The translations under genes and the position numbers were made by a program. The notes under the pieces are model-generated. The model ran no database searches. It saw nothing but the letters and a program-made list of their open reading frames with translations, and had not been told where the DNA came from. Shown here one piece after another: positions 1 through 5,747 of a stretch of 6,978 nucleotides of DNA. The stretch's first letter is position 1; every line of letters starts with the position of its first letter. Source of the DNA: UBA1858 sp045106935 (lineage in GTDB: Bacteria; Pseudomonadota; Gammaproteobacteria; UBA4575); NCBI GenBank assembly GCA_045106935.1, contig JBGCFN010000004.1, positions 1-6,978 of the forward strand, given 5' to 3'.

Positions 1-665
1 TGACGACTGTTGAAGGCCTATTTGGTGCAGGTGATGCTGCTGGCGGTACGCCACACGCATTCTCATCAGGTTCTTTCACCGAAGGTCGTCTAGCTGCTAA
101 GGCTGCTTGCAAATACATCGATGATGGTAAGGCACAAGGCATCACGGTTTCTCAACAGCAGATTGATAAGCGCGGCGAAGAAATCTTTAAGCCGATGGAA
201 CACTACAAGATCTACCGCAATGAAATCACTGCGGGTAGTGTTAACCCTAACTATATCAACCCACGTCAAGGTCTTGATCGCTTGCAGAAGCTTATGGATG
301 AGTACGCAGGTGGTGTAACAGTAAGCTACATGACTAACGACAAGCTTCTTAACATTGGTCTTAAGAAAATGAAGATGCTTGAGGAAGATTTAGAGAAGAT
401 TGCTGCATCAGACATTCATGAATTACTACGCGCATGGGAACTGAAGCATCGTCAACTATCTTCTGAGGCTGTGTTACAACACACTTTATTCCGTAAGGAA
501 ACTCGTTGGCCTGGTTACTACTACCGTGGTGACGCCATGAAGCTAGATGATCAAAACTGGCATGTACTAACTGTTTCTCGTCGTGATCCTGAGACCGGTG
601 AGTACACAATGGAAAAAGCACCTTGTTATCACTTAATTAGTGATGAAGAGGAAAAGGTTGCTTAG
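1..665 (+). CDS. aprA: Adenylylsulfate (APS) reductase alpha subunit, C-terminal part (5' truncated)
   Basis: This is the C-terminal 220 residues of the FAD-containing alpha subunit of dissimilatory APS reductase, a cytoplasmic enzyme. In sulfur oxidisers it converts sulfite plus AMP to APS; in sulfate reducers it works in the opposite direction. The reading frame is open from the window edge (first complete codon at base 3), so the start and most of the flavin domain lie outside. Visible marks are TTVEGLFGAGDAAGGTPHAF followed by SGSFTEGRLAAKAA, the flavoprotein nucleotide-binding segment typical of AprA. After it comes the helical C-terminal domain, with ETRWPGYYYRGD and a tail ending in APCYHLISDEEEKVA. 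The tail resembles sulfur-oxidiser AprA, which is an inference from memory. Codons such as GGT, CGT, GCT and AAC dominate, as expected for a highly expressed gene. The partner aprB would be expected upstream, outside the window. Two hairpins follow the stop codon. Confidence 0.96.
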   Translation, partial: TTVEGLFGAGDAAGGTPHAFSSGSFTEGRLAAKAACKYIDDGKAQGITVSQQQIDKRGEEIFKPMEHYKIYRNEITAGSVNPNYINPRQGLDRLQKLMDEYAGGVTVSYMTNDKLLNIGLKKMKMLEEDLEKIAASDIHELLRAWELKHRQLSSEAVLQHTLFRKETRWPGYYYRGDAMKLDDQNWHVLTVSRRDPETGEYTMEKAPCYHLISDEEEKVA

Positions 666-680
666 TAGGTAGTCTTGAGA

Positions 681-712
681 ACAAGAGGTATTCGATCTCG
701 AATGCCTCTTGT
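681..712 (+). other. Long hairpin just after aprA, no T-tract
   Basis: The arms ACAAGAGGTATTCGA (681-695) and TCGAATGCCTCTTGT (698-712) pair over up to 15 positions with one G-T wobble and only two bases between them, so the real loop will be a few bases larger. No run of T follows, so it is not a standard intrinsic terminator. It begins 15 bases after the aprA stop and precedes a true terminator. It could protect the 3' end of an abundant mRNA or act as a processing site; that role is inferred. Confidence 0.6.
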
Positions 713-729
713 ACATCACAGCTTTACTT

Positions 730-764
730 AAAAAAGGCCAACAGCAAAACTGTTGGTCTTTTTT
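730..764 (+). terminator. Rho-independent terminator of the apr transcript
   Basis: The stem GGCCAACAG (736-744) pairs with CTGTTGGTC (750-758) around a CAAAA loop, with one G-T wobble. It is flanked by six A before and six T after (759-764), which extend the stem. The T-tract on the plus strand fits termination of aprA transcription. The matching A-tract means it could also work for transcripts from the other strand, although no minus-strand gene is seen nearby. Confidence 0.88.
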
Positions 765-789
765 AGTTAAAGATCGTTTAAAATAATTC

Positions 790-852
790 AAAAGGGGTCA
801 GTACCCTTTAAAAAATTAATCACTTAGGGTTTAAAGGGTACTGACCCCTTTT
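790..852. repeat. REP/BIME-like paired inverted repeat
   Basis: Two perfect 23-bp inverted arms (790-812 and 830-852) flank a 17-base centre. Each arm carries the core GGGGTCAGTACCC (reverse GGGTACTGACCCC), which is itself an imperfect palindrome able to form a small hairpin with a CAGT loop. The architecture, two head-to-head small palindromes in an intergenic space, matches REP doublets (BIMEs) mobilised by RAYT transposases in gammaproteobacteria. No second copy and no RAYT gene are seen in the window, so the family assignment is inferred. The right arm ends only 18 bases before the next ATG, so any promoter for that gene would lie in or beside the repeat. Confidence 0.75.
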
Positions 853-870
853 AGATTCAACAGAACGCTT

Positions 871-1221
871 ATGAACATTATTGATAAAACAGACGAAGAA
901 ATACTCGCCATTGCCAACCCCATGTGGGATGACCTGATTAAGTACTCTAACGAAGGCGAATATGGAAAATTCATTCGCAACTTCTCTTATGACTTACTGA
1001 TTGGCTTAAACGAAGTTGAAGTAGGCAAACAATTCGCTAAAAGTGAGCTGACAAGAAACCTATCTCCTGACTACGATTTCCTCGGTATTATTCGCCGCGG
1101 ACAACATATTACTATTTTATATCGTGTCAGAAGCACTAAGAAAGAAGGTGAATGGCTCGGGCGTTTTGTACTTGGCTACGAACGTGAAGAAATCAAAATT
1201 TTTGCAGCTGCAATTTTTTAA
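871..1221 (+). CDS. Hypothetical protein, possible NTF2-like small alpha+beta fold
   Basis: This encodes 116 residues from the first ATG after the inverted repeat; no convincing Shine-Dalgarno sequence precedes it. I do not recognise a named family. The N-terminal half looks helical and acidic, with WDDLIKYSNEGEYGKFIRNF at about residues 19-38. The second half alternates hydrophobic and charged residues as in beta strands, for example GIIRRGQHITILYRVR (about 73-88) and GRFVLGYEREEIKIFAAAIF at the C-terminus. A helix with a GEY-x-x-F pattern followed by a curved sheet recalls NTF2-like/DUF3887 domains, but this is only a fold-level impression. There is no signal peptide or membrane segment. 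The gene is the first of seven same-strand genes and lies 33 bases before the FKBP gene, so co-transcription is plausible. Confidence 0.7.
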   Translation: MNIIDKTDEEILAIANPMWDDLIKYSNEGEYGKFIRNFSYDLLIGLNEVEVGKQFAKSELTRNLSPDYDFLGIIRRGQHITILYRVRSTKKEGEWLGRFVLGYEREEIKIFAAAIF

Positions 1222-1254
1222 TCGTTGCACTGAATATTAATTGGGAATCGACAC

Positions 1255-1800
1255 ATGAATGACACAACTAAAGAAATTGTCGCTGATGGCAAGTTAGTTG
1301 AATTAATATATAAAATTATTGATTCAAAAACGGAGGCAGTACTTACCTCAGTCGAGTACCCTATTGGTTATGTCCATGGTGTCACTGAAGCATTTGCCCC
1401 CCAAGTCACGGCTGCAATTACCGGTAAAGCTGTTGGTGACTTTATTGATGCGCCAATTGACTGCAACAAGCTCTATGGGCCACGTGATGAATCACTCGTA
1501 TTCACAGACAATATCGACAATGTCCCTGAAGAATATCGCGAAGTGGGCATGACTATTTTAATGGAAAACGAACAAGGCCAAACAAAAAGCTTTTTGGTGA
1601 CAAGAGTGGATGAGAAATCAGTCACCATTGATGGCAACAACCCGCTTTGTGGTCGCGAAGTTATTTTTAAACTTGAGATTCTCACTGTACGTGATGCCAC
1701 AGAAGAAGAAATTGAAGTCGGTGGTCCACTCAATGCTGATCCGGATATCAGCGAGATTGTTGGAACAGACCAGCGCGTAGAGCCAATCAGTAAATTTTAG
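1255..1800 (+). CDS. FKBP-type peptidyl-prolyl cis-trans isomerase, SlyD-like
   Basis: This is a 181-residue cytoplasmic protein of the SlyD-type FKBP family, which catalyses proline cis-trans isomerisation and has chaperone activity. The FKBP core begins around residue 13 (KLVELIYKIID, then YPIGYVHG at 35-42) and continues through AITGKAVGDFIDAPID to the YGPRDESLV motif (74-82), the counterpart of the YGxxDExLV motif of SlyD. Residues of about 84-123 correspond to the insert-in-flap chaperone domain. The chain then returns to the core with IDGNNPLCGREVIFKLEIL, matching the SlyD pattern DGNHPLAG, and ATEEEI. Unlike Escherichia coli SlyD, the C-terminal tail (about 155-181) has no His/Cys-rich metal-binding stretch, so a nickel-supply role is not indicated. 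A GGGA at 1243-1246 may serve as a weak ribosome site. Its place downstream of aprA suggests, but does not show, a folding role for sulfur-metabolism proteins. Confidence 0.9.
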   Translation: MNDTTKEIVADGKLVELIYKIIDSKTEAVLTSVEYPIGYVHGVTEAFAPQVTAAITGKAVGDFIDAPIDCNKLYGPRDESLVFTDNIDNVPEEYREVGMTILMENEQGQTKSFLVTRVDEKSVTIDGNNPLCGREVIFKLEILTVRDATEEEIEVGGPLNADPDISEIVGTDQRVEPISKF

Positions 1801-1844
1801 TAGCTTATTCGAGTCGTATAAATTCGAACAACCCGACTAAAGAC

Positions 1845-1848
1845 GGAG
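1845..1848 (+). promoter_or_regulatory. Shine-Dalgarno site supporting the TTG start of the repeat protein
   Basis: GGAG lies seven bases upstream of the TTG at 1856 and within AGACGGAGTG. It is among the clearest ribosome-binding sites in the plus-strand cluster and decides the unusual start codon. The GTG that overlaps it (1848-1850) is in another frame. Confidence 0.65.
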
Positions 1849-1855
1849 TGACAGC

Positions 1856-2965
1856 TTGCCTCACAATCTATATGCCGAAACACTATTAACTCCAGGCCTT
1901 GATGTGCCGATGGTATGGCGATTCCAGAATAAAGCCGACCACATTATTGACCTCCTCGATAGCGACTCACCAGTATGTAATGCCCTCACCCAAGCCATTG
2001 ACCGATATGGTGATACATTCTTTGAAATTACCCCCAATAAAGAAACACTGATTGAATGGGCAAACTCTCAAAACACACTAGTTGATAGCGCTGATGTAAG
2101 AGAGCTAAGACTAGGTGGTGCGCATGTCTTTCAGCAAGCCATCGAACTATTCCAGGGCTTGCAAATGATGGTGGATAAAGCAGAAGACCCCGCCAAATGG
2201 TCTGCGATTCACCATAACATTGGCGACATTATGGGATTCATCGGACAACGCAGTGGTAGCTCGCACTTTCTTGAGCAAGCCGCCATGTCTTATGAACTCG
2301 CTTTAGAAGTACGCACACTTGAAGACATGCCTTATGAATGGGCAAGTACTCAATACAGCTTGGGCGTTGTGATGCAAACGCTAGGACAATTAGAAGATGA
2401 CACTGGTTTTTTAAAACAAGCCGCGGATATATTCAAACAAGCCTCAACTGGCCTAAAAAGAGATGAGCATCCTGACGATTGGGCAACGGCATTATGCAGT
2501 GTTGGCAATGTGCTTTGCCAACTGGGGACGCATCGTAAAGGAGCACGAACACTAGAACAATGTGTGGTCGTCATGCGCAATGCCATGGCAGAACGCCCAC
2601 CGGATAAATCTGCTTATGGCTGGGCCATCACACAAAACAATCTCGCCGCCGCACTTCAAGCATTAGGTAAGCACGAAGAAGATATCCAGTCGCTTGAGGA
2701 ATCTATCCCTATTTATGACGCCACGTTAAAAGCACTCGCCAAAGATGATGTGCCGATGATGTGGGCCATGGTAAGTGCCAATCGTGCTTCTGCAATGCAT
2801 GCACTGGCGGCAGAATCGGATTATGTCGATATGGCATTAAACGCGGAGTCTGAATTTAACAAGATTGCTGAATTGTTCGCCAGCGTTGAATTAACGCGCT
2901 ATCAAAAAATTGCTGAAGAACGACGCGATGAGGCAAATAAATTAGCTAAATTGCTTCAAATTTAA
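1856..2965 (+). CDS. TPR-like helical repeat protein with five 47-residue repeats
   Basis: This encodes a 369-residue protein probably started by TTG at 1856. A GGAG at 1845-1848 sits seven bases upstream, and the next in-frame Met is residue 19 with nothing comparable before it. From residue 112 the chain is five units of exactly 47 residues (112-158, 159-205, 206-252, 253-299, 300-346). Each has the pattern P-x-x-W-A near its start, then N/S-[L/I/V]-G-x-[V/I/A]-[M/L]-x-x-[L/I]-G, then a second helix with LEQA-type residues and Y/F. Residues 88-111 look like the second half of a preceding, degenerate unit. This is the long-period TPR-like class that builds a superhelical protein-binding scaffold. 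No enzymatic domain, signal peptide or membrane segment is seen; the first 85 residues are unassigned. A partner cannot be named. It lies 55 bases after the FKBP gene, so the two may be co-transcribed. Confidence 0.87.
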   Translation: MPHNLYAETLLTPGLDVPMVWRFQNKADHIIDLLDSDSPVCNALTQAIDRYGDTFFEITPNKETLIEWANSQNTLVDSADVRELRLGGAHVFQQAIELFQGLQMMVDKAEDPAKWSAIHHNIGDIMGFIGQRSGSSHFLEQAAMSYELALEVRTLEDMPYEWASTQYSLGVVMQTLGQLEDDTGFLKQAADIFKQASTGLKRDEHPDDWATALCSVGNVLCQLGTHRKGARTLEQCVVVMRNAMAERPPDKSAYGWAITQNNLAAALQALGKHEEDIQSLEESIPIYDATLKALAKDDVPMMWAMVSANRASAMHALAAESDYVDMALNAESEFNKIAELFASVELTRYQKIAEERRDEANKLAKLLQI

Positions 2966-3075
2966 CTTGCTTGTTTAGGTTTTTGTACAGGATAGACAGT
3001 GATAAAAAGTAGAGTAATCAGTGTGATTCCACATAAAATACTCTATGTACTCTCCTACCAAATTAGTCTACTCCA

Positions 3076-3978
3076 TTGATTAAGGCATACTCACAACGCC
3101 TGATGCCCCCCTTTTCTGGGCAAATGCAGATCGTGGAATCAGAAAGAGCGCGTGCGCTCACACTCGATAGCCAGACCTGGGAAATTCAATTTTTGCATTC
3201 GTTAAATGACACTTCGAATTCAAACAACAAACCTCAGGATGCGAAACGCTATTTTCGAGTCGCGATGATAAAAGACAGTGATATTCGCGAGAAATCAATT
3301 GCCTCATTACAAGACCAAGAAGATGATAATGCCACGATAGATGAACGCATTATTGAATTAATTGAGTACTTAGCTACGGCTAACTTACCTTTCCCGGCAA
3401 AAGATATCTTTGAGTACTGGCTGCTGGATGCAAAAGATCAATCACCGCTGGCCCTCATCTATTCTTGTACTGAAGAAAGCCAAAAGAAAACATTCCCTGA
3501 ACGTGCAGAATGGACTGCTCTGCCTGCCGCCGTAATGCCAATAGACCGCTCCGAAGAAGAAATCTCACGCGAATACGCGCCGATTAATTATCAGGTAGAG
3601 CGCTTAGTCGCTGATCGAGCAGGCTTCTATGCGAAGGCACAATGGTTCACGCGACAAAATACACCTAATGAATCCTTCCCGACTTTGTTATTAAGACAAG
3701 ACTGGCAAGACAATGAAAATGCTGAATTATGCCAACGCTACTTACAGCGCCAATCGCCCCGCTTATTAATGCTGCATGGTTTAAGCCAGGAAGAGCGCTC
3801 AAAATTGGAAGTGAGCGCACGCAAATACGCTCTCGAGGTTGAGCGTTTTTATAAACTGTATCCAGAAATAGTGGATCAGGCTCTAATTGACGCAATCCGC
3901 GTTGAAGCTCGCTTACGCGGTGTCACTGAAGGCCAACCGGCAATTCATAAACGCAGAGACGGCATTCATTATCTCTAA
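3076..3978 (+). CDS. Conserved-looking hypothetical protein with ESERARA motif
   Basis: This encodes up to 300 residues from TTG at 3076; an in-frame TAG at 3064 blocks anything longer. ATG codons at 3103 (residue 10) or 3124 (residue 17) are alternative starts, and none of the three has a good Shine-Dalgarno. I do not recognise a named family. The N-terminal segment PPFSGQMQIVESERARALTL followed by TWEIQFL looks like a constrained motif, so a start before it is more likely. The middle is acidic and helical (IDERIIELIEYLATANLPFP, about 88-107). DIFEYWLLDAKDQSPLALIYS (110-130) is followed by a tryptophan-rich stretch around EWTALPAAVMPID (145-157). The last third contains LPRLLM-like helices, VSARKYALEVERFYKLYPEI and a basic end KRRDGIHYL. 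There is no signal peptide or membrane span, so a cytoplasmic location is likely. It lies 110 bases after the repeat protein. Confidence 0.8.
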   Translation: MIKAYSQRLMPPFSGQMQIVESERARALTLDSQTWEIQFLHSLNDTSNSNNKPQDAKRYFRVAMIKDSDIREKSIASLQDQEDDNATIDERIIELIEYLATANLPFPAKDIFEYWLLDAKDQSPLALIYSCTEESQKKTFPERAEWTALPAAVMPIDRSEEEISREYAPINYQVERLVADRAGFYAKAQWFTRQNTPNESFPTLLLRQDWQDNENAELCQRYLQRQSPRLLMLHGLSQEERSKLEVSARKYALEVERFYKLYPEIVDQALIDAIRVEARLRGVTEGQPAIHKRRDGIHYL

Positions 3979-4050
3979 TGATCCCGTCATGCTACCAAAG
4001 CAACTAATACCACTGCAGCCAGAACGTTGTATTATTCGCTATAAGACACA

Positions 4051-4056
4051 AGAGGA
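4051..4056 (+). promoter_or_regulatory. Shine-Dalgarno site of the YCII-domain gene
   Basis: AGAGGA is placed nine bases before the ATG at 4066, a good distance for ribosome binding. It supports that start and is stronger than the sites of most neighbouring genes. Confidence 0.6.
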
Positions 4057-4065
4057 TTATTATTA

Positions 4066-4392
4066 ATGCCACAATTTATGTTCGTATATCTTGGGGGAGA
4101 TTACCCCAGCAACCCTGAAGAAGGTAAAAAACACTTTGAAAAATACCAAGCATGGTTAATTGATCTCGGTGACTCCGTTATCAGCCCGGCGATTCCCTTC
4201 AAAGATACTCATACTATTCATCCTGACGGTAAAACCGAGCCTGGAACAACTACGCTAATGTCAGGCATGAGCATCCTTCAATTTGAATCTATGCAAGCGG
4301 CTCTAGAGGCGGCAAAGTCCTGCCCATTTCGAGAAATTAACGGCACGCTGGAAGTCTCTGAAATGATAGACATGTCGAAGACAGAACATTAG
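4066..4392 (+). CDS. YCII-related domain protein
   Basis: This is a 108-residue protein of the YCII/DGPF superfamily, small ferredoxin-like-fold proteins that usually form dimers and whose reactions are mostly unknown. The start MPQFMFVYLGG is the first beta strand. KKHFEKYQAWLIDLGDSVISP (about 21-41) gives the helix with the family histidine near residue 23 and the LGD turn. TTLMSGMSILQFESMQAALEAAKSCPF (about 62-88) gives the next strand and helix with its typical CP, and INGTLEVSEMIDM the final strand. Many relatives have CPHL where this one has CPFR, so one often-conserved histidine is replaced. A clear AGAGGA precedes the ATG. The gene lies 87 bases after the ESERARA gene and 19 before the next one, so it probably shares a transcript with the downstream pair. 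A specific substrate cannot be inferred. Confidence 0.85.
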   Translation: MPQFMFVYLGGDYPSNPEEGKKHFEKYQAWLIDLGDSVISPAIPFKDTHTIHPDGKTEPGTTTLMSGMSILQFESMQAALEAAKSCPFREINGTLEVSEMIDMSKTEH

Positions 4393-4411
4393 ATAAGCCA
4401 TATTCGTAGTT

Positions 4412-4723
4412 ATGACACTCAAATTAATCCAAAAACATATTTTATATGGCACGCGTGAATTCGAGTTGCGCGACGACATTATTAAAATCAAAGTTAAAAG
4501 CTGGATTGATGAGAATAAAGACTTTGAAGTGGAATTAGCCATGATTGACCCAGAACCTATTATTAGCAAGTCGCGAGTAGAATTTCATAGCCGCGTAAAA
4601 TGTCGCCCGCTAATTTCACTGTTCACTAACAAACCTAATACACAAGAGTTTAATACTTTTGTAAATGCGTTAACCACCAAAGCAAAAAATGAATTTAATG
4701 CATTTGCCGGCATAAAAAAATAA
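4412..4723 (+). CDS. Hypothetical protein, short member of a tandem paralogue pair
   Basis: This encodes 103 residues of a family I cannot name. It aligns along its whole length with the first 101 residues of the next gene product, with about half of the aligned residues identical in a hand alignment. Shared blocks include QK-x-x-L-x-x-x-T-x-EFEL-x-DD near the N-terminus, PEP-[I/V]-I, EF-x-SRV, PLISL, KPN-x-x-EFN-x-FVNAL and a final GI. The pattern suggests mostly beta strands in the first two thirds (EFELRDDIIKIKVKSW, VELAMID) and a terminal helix (EFNTFVNALTTKAKNEFNAF). It is basic, soluble and lacks a signal peptide. No strong Shine-Dalgarno is seen before the ATG, and the 19-base gap from the YCII gene hints at translational coupling or a shared mRNA. 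Confidence 0.8.
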   Translation: MTLKLIQKHILYGTREFELRDDIIKIKVKSWIDENKDFEVELAMIDPEPIISKSRVEFHSRVKCRPLISLFTNKPNTQEFNTFVNALTTKAKNEFNAFAGIKK

Positions 4724-4769
4724 TGCGCGCTACCGACCCTTTTAATTACGGATCAACTCTGCCAATACT

Positions 4770-5402
4770 ATGAGCATGACACTTACTCAAAAATTTCTAT
4801 TAAAACCTACTCATGAATTTGAGCTGGACGATGATCAAGTCAATATTCGTATTAAGTCTCGCTATAAAGAAGAAATGCTTAGCGTGACCTTAGCCGTGTT
4901 GAACCCAGAACCTGTCATTACGCGCACACATTTAGAGTTCGTCAGTCGCGTCAACGGTGAGCCATTAATATCATTGGCTTTATCCAAACCCAATGTGACT
5001 GAATTTAATAATTTCGTCAATGCGCTCAAGAAAAAGGCATTAGAAGAATACAATTCTATTTCTGGCATTAACGTTGTTGCTAAACCCACAGAATTAAACA
5101 ATAACTCCCTTCAAGAGCCCCCTGAATTTAGCGACCATTCTCCAGCAGATATTAGCAGCAGCAAAAAAGTTGATGTCGCCAGCATTAAACATTCAATCAA
5201 GATGCTGCAAACCTATGTTGACAATGAAGACATCAAACCTTTTATTACTGCATTAGAGCAACTTCAACACGCGCCACAAGACCATTCTAAATTAGTTGAA
5301 GTGGCCACAATTTTTGACAAGCTAGAAACCAGTCAAGGTGCCGTATTAACCTACGCACCCTATATAATTTTAATGCTATCGGACGACCCTTTTGGCGATT
5401 AA
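4770..5402 (+). CDS. Hypothetical protein, long member of the tandem pair with C-terminal helical extension
   Basis: This encodes 210 residues from ATG 4770. A second ATG at 4776 aligns exactly with the start of the upstream paralogue (both begin MTL), so the true product may be 208 residues. Residues 3-101 are the paralogous domain, with LNPEPVI, LEFVSRV, EPLISL and EFNNFVNALKKKALEEYN. Residues of about 104-133 form a polar linker rich in N, S, P and E. Residues of about 134-210 are predicted helical (ASIKHSIKMLQTYVDNEDI, PFITALEQLQ, KLVEVATIFDKLETS), ending in a hydrophobic YAPYIILML and an acidic DDPFGD tail. The extension is absent from the first copy. No family name or catalytic motif is evident. 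The hydrophobic stretch is too short to be a confident membrane span. It is the last plus-strand gene of the cluster. Confidence 0.8.
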   Translation: MSMTLTQKFLLKPTHEFELDDDQVNIRIKSRYKEEMLSVTLAVLNPEPVITRTHLEFVSRVNGEPLISLALSKPNVTEFNNFVNALKKKALEEYNSISGINVVAKPTELNNNSLQEPPEFSDHSPADISSSKKVDVASIKHSIKMLQTYVDNEDIKPFITALEQLQHAPQDHSKLVEVATIFDKLETSQGAVLTYAPYIILMLSDDPFGD

Positions 5403-5405
5403 TTC

Positions 5406-5421
5406 ATACTAGTAATAGTAT
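5406..5421. terminator. Weak hairpin between converging genes, possible terminator
   Basis: ATACTA (5406-5411) and TAGTAT (5416-5421) form a 6-bp stem with a GTAA (GNRA-type) loop, starting four bases after the plus-strand stop and followed by TTCTCTC. The stem has only one G-C pair and there is no clean T-run, so termination activity is uncertain. Its position between converging genes is the main argument. Confidence 0.3.
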
Positions 5422-5459
5422 TTCTCTCAGTCGCGACAACATAGATAATCTGACATTTT

Positions 5460-5696
5460 TCATGCAGACGGAGAATTTCCCTTCTTAGACCGACTGTATC
5501 CAATGATACCGCCAACAATACCTAGTACTGGCGCTATCACAACCAATATCAATGTTCCCATTATCCCTTGAGACATTGCATCTTGCCCTAAGCCGCTAAC
5601 TATCACTGGCACCACATATAAAATTATCAGTGTGACAATCCACGCAACTATTAACCCCATCATTAAACCTAATAAAACATAAAATAATGTTTTCAT
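5460..5696 (-). CDS. Small membrane protein with two transmembrane helices
   Basis: This encodes 78 residues of an inner-membrane protein with no recognised family. Two hydrophobic segments are clear: about residues 4-33 (LFYVLLGLMMGLIVAWIVTL and onward) and about 44-67 (IMGTLILVVIAPVLGIVGGI). The second contains a glycine-rich GIVGGIIGY packing motif. The tail SRSKKGNSPSA is basic, so by the positive-inside rule the C-terminus probably faces the cytoplasm, with both ends inside and a short loop SGLGQDAMSQG outside. On the coding strand GAGG lies about a dozen bases before the ATG, a slightly distant ribosome site. It lies 51 bases downstream of the DUF3445 gene on the same strand and could share its transcript, but a functional link is unproven. 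Confidence 0.75.
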   Translation of the reverse strand: MKTLFYVLLGLMMGLIVAWIVTLIILYVVPVIVSGLGQDAMSQGIMGTLILVVIAPVLGIVGGIIGYSRSKKGNSPSA

Positions 5697-5747
5697 ATTT
5701 GAATTTAACCTCGACAGCTGATTTCAAATGCATTATCGGCCAAAAGC

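Noticed and set aside
361..621. Minus-strand 86-codon open frame inside aprA
   Set aside because: It lies wholly in antisense to a clearly identified aprA segment and its translation looks like a shadow of that gene, with no ribosome site.
790..852. CRISPR-like repeat or att site at the GGGGTCAGTACCC arms
   Set aside because: There are only two inverted, not direct, copies, with no spacers, cas genes or integrase in the window; a REP-type doublet explains it better.
1473..1733. Minus-strand open frame inside the FKBP gene
   Set aside because: It is antisense to well-recognised FKBP motifs and has a Ser/Thr-rich translation typical of a shadow frame.
3010..3046. AGAGTA/TACTCT inverted pair between the repeat protein and the ESERARA gene, as a terminator
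   Set aside because: It has a short stem, a long loop and no T-tract, so it does not meet terminator criteria.
3045..3083. Short 12-codon open frame (MYSPTKLVYSID) just before the ESERARA gene, as a leader peptide
   Set aside because: It has no ribosome site, no regulatory codon run and no attenuator-like hairpins after it; a frame of this length is expected by chance.
4030..4050. TATAAG near 4040 as the -10 box of a promoter for the YCII gene
   Set aside because: No acceptable -35 box lies at the right distance, and the sequence is common in AT-rich spacers.
5697..5729. ATTTGAA/TTCAAAT inverted pair around the ribosome site of the small membrane protein, as a riboswitch or thermosensor
   Set aside because: The arms are only 7 bp, purely A/T apart from one pair, and the loop is 19 bases; too weak to claim regulation.
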